Source of the DNA: Robertmurraya kyonggiensis
GTDB taxonomy: Bacteria; Bacillota; Bacilli; Bacillales; Cytobacillaceae
Direction of reading: 5' to 3'
Assembly: GCF_005116465.1 (NCBI RefSeq)
Contig: NZ_SWBM01000001.1
Location: forward strand, 1,674,001-1,738,000
Length of the DNA stretch: 64,000 bases
The notes under the pieces are model-generated. The model was given only the letters and a program-made list of their open reading frames with translations, was not told the DNA's origin and made no database searches. The position numbers were made by a program, and so were the translations under genes. This document shows positions 63,291 through 64,000 of this stretch, one piece after another (the stretch's first letter is position 1; every line of letters starts with the position of its first letter).

Positions 63291-63665
63291 ATGGTTGAAT
63301 TTATTGATCCTTCACACACACTTTATGCCATCTAATTAGAAGTACCATGTGAAAGCAATATAGAAATTGGGAGACTTGGCGTCTTTCCTTTCGAAAAAGG
63401 CATCTATATTTATGTAGGAAGTGTAAAGAGGAATATTAATGCTCGAATTAACCGTCATAAGAAAGTAGAAAAGCCACTCAAATGGCATTTTGATTATTTG
63501 AGAGCATACGGCAATATTATAAAAATTATAACATATGAAAATAGTATTGGAGAGTGCCAGCTCGCTGAGAAATTAAGGAAAAAAGAAGGAGGGATCTATC
63601 CAATTCCTAGATTTGGCTCATCTGACTGTAGATGTACTTCACCTTTAATTTATGCGGGGGAATAA
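63291..63665 (+). pseudogene. GIY-YIG (DUF123) protein with an in-frame stop
   Basis: From ATG 63291 (AGGAGG 7 bases upstream) the frame reads DPSHTLYAI, hits TAA at 63333-63335 and then continues open as LEVPCESNIEIGRLG, FPFEKGIYIYVGSVKRNINA, WHFDYLR and FGSSDCRCTSPLIYAGE to a second TAA. The whole is a DUF123-type GIY-YIG protein of about 124 residues with every core motif intact. The stop replaces one residue in the first strand. Either a fresh nonsense mutation, readthrough, or a misread base. Confidence 0.85.
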
Positions 63666-63670
63666 AGAAG

Positions 63671-63687
63671 ACTGCCGAGACCGGCAG
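63671..63687. terminator. Terminator before the TerD-family gene
   Basis: CTGCCG/CGGCAG stem with TCTTCTTTATT on the minus strand. Confidence 0.6.
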
Positions 63688-63707
63688 CCATGGTATCTTT
63701 CTATTCT

Positions 63708-64000
63708 TTAAACTTGTAATCCAAAGTTACGGACAAGCGCTGCAAGTCCGCCTGAGAATCCGCTCCCTACAGCATTAAATTTCCAATCACCATTATGCTT
63801 ATACAGTTCACAAATCACGACCGCTGTTTCAACAGAGAAATCTTCACCAAGGTCAAAGCGTAAAATCTCTTGATTCGTATCCTCATTCACCACACGTGCA
63901 AACGCGTTTGAAACCTGACCGAAATTTTGATTTCGTCTATCGGCATCGTGAATCGTAACCGTAATCGCTATGCGCTCAATATTGGCTGGTACTTTACTAA
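63708..64000 (-). CDS. TerD-family stress protein, C-terminal part
   Basis: The frame enters from the right edge; the visible ~97 codons read [58 protein letters not shown] and [15 protein letters not shown]. These are the Ca-binding fold and C-terminus of TerD/YceD-type proteins, made under stress and linked to tellurite or metal resistance clusters. The start is outside the window; an in-frame GTG at 63893 is not the real start because homology continues upstream. Confidence 0.9.
   Translation of the reverse strand, partial: SKVPANIERIAITVTIHDADRRNQNFGQVSNAFARVVNEDTNQEILRFDLGEDFSVETAVVICELYKHNGDWKFNAVGSGFSGGLAALVRNFGLQV

Overview
The window is chromosomal DNA of a low-GC, endospore-forming Bacillaceae bacterium. 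The evidence is the sporulation genes (spo0M, a YjcZ-family gene, a Kin-type histidine kinase), a sinR homologue, Firmicutes-style ribosome binding sites, and two blocks whose gene content follows Bacillus subtilis: ctpA-yodJ-deoD-yodL-yozD-yodN-yozE-yokU-kamA-yodP (37-50 kb) and msrB-msrA-ypmS-ypmR-ypmQ-ilvA-dfrA-thyA (50-62.5 kb). I see no phage, IS element, CRISPR array, rRNA or standard tRNA gene.

Layout. 0-11 kb: a LuxR-type regulator (+) faces a minus-strand catabolic cluster that can carry out a whole beta-oxidation spiral (acyl-CoA ligase, thiolase, SDR, enoyl-CoA hydratase, two coupled acyl-CoA dehydrogenases, SCP-2 protein, zinc alcohol dehydrogenase). 11-17 kb: small envelope and unknown proteins, a cold-shock gene, and folD behind a clear ZTP riboswitch. 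17-22 kb: a decayed glycerol locus (glpD without a normal start codon, glpK with several frameshifts) split by a nucleotidyltransferase gene, plus a candidate ~355-nt non-coding RNA. 22-26 kb: panE and divergent ku/ligD (non-homologous end joining). 26-37 kb: dapF, an EAL-like/HDOD protein, a TlpA-type thioredoxin, uppP, a GNAT gene behind an unusual tRNA-like RNA leader, a MATE pump and several small proteins. 37-50 kb: the yod region with two Zur boxes over rpmG (zinc-free L33) and zagA, and a sigma-54 promoter in front of kamA with its probable activator next door. 50-64 kb: methionine sulfoxide reductases, the ypm envelope genes, a sporulation-type kinase, sinR, tatAC, ilvA, dfrA-thyA, a secreted lethal-factor-like zinc peptidase, a GIY-YIG gene with an in-frame stop, and a TerD-family gene cut by the window end.

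A ~245-bp non-coding repeat occurs three times in the same orientation (about 4.8, 17.1 and 47.6 kb). The least explained signals are the tRNA-like leader (31.9 kb), the glpD-adjacent RNA (17.4-17.7 kb) and this repeat. All family names come from reading the sequence, not from database searches.
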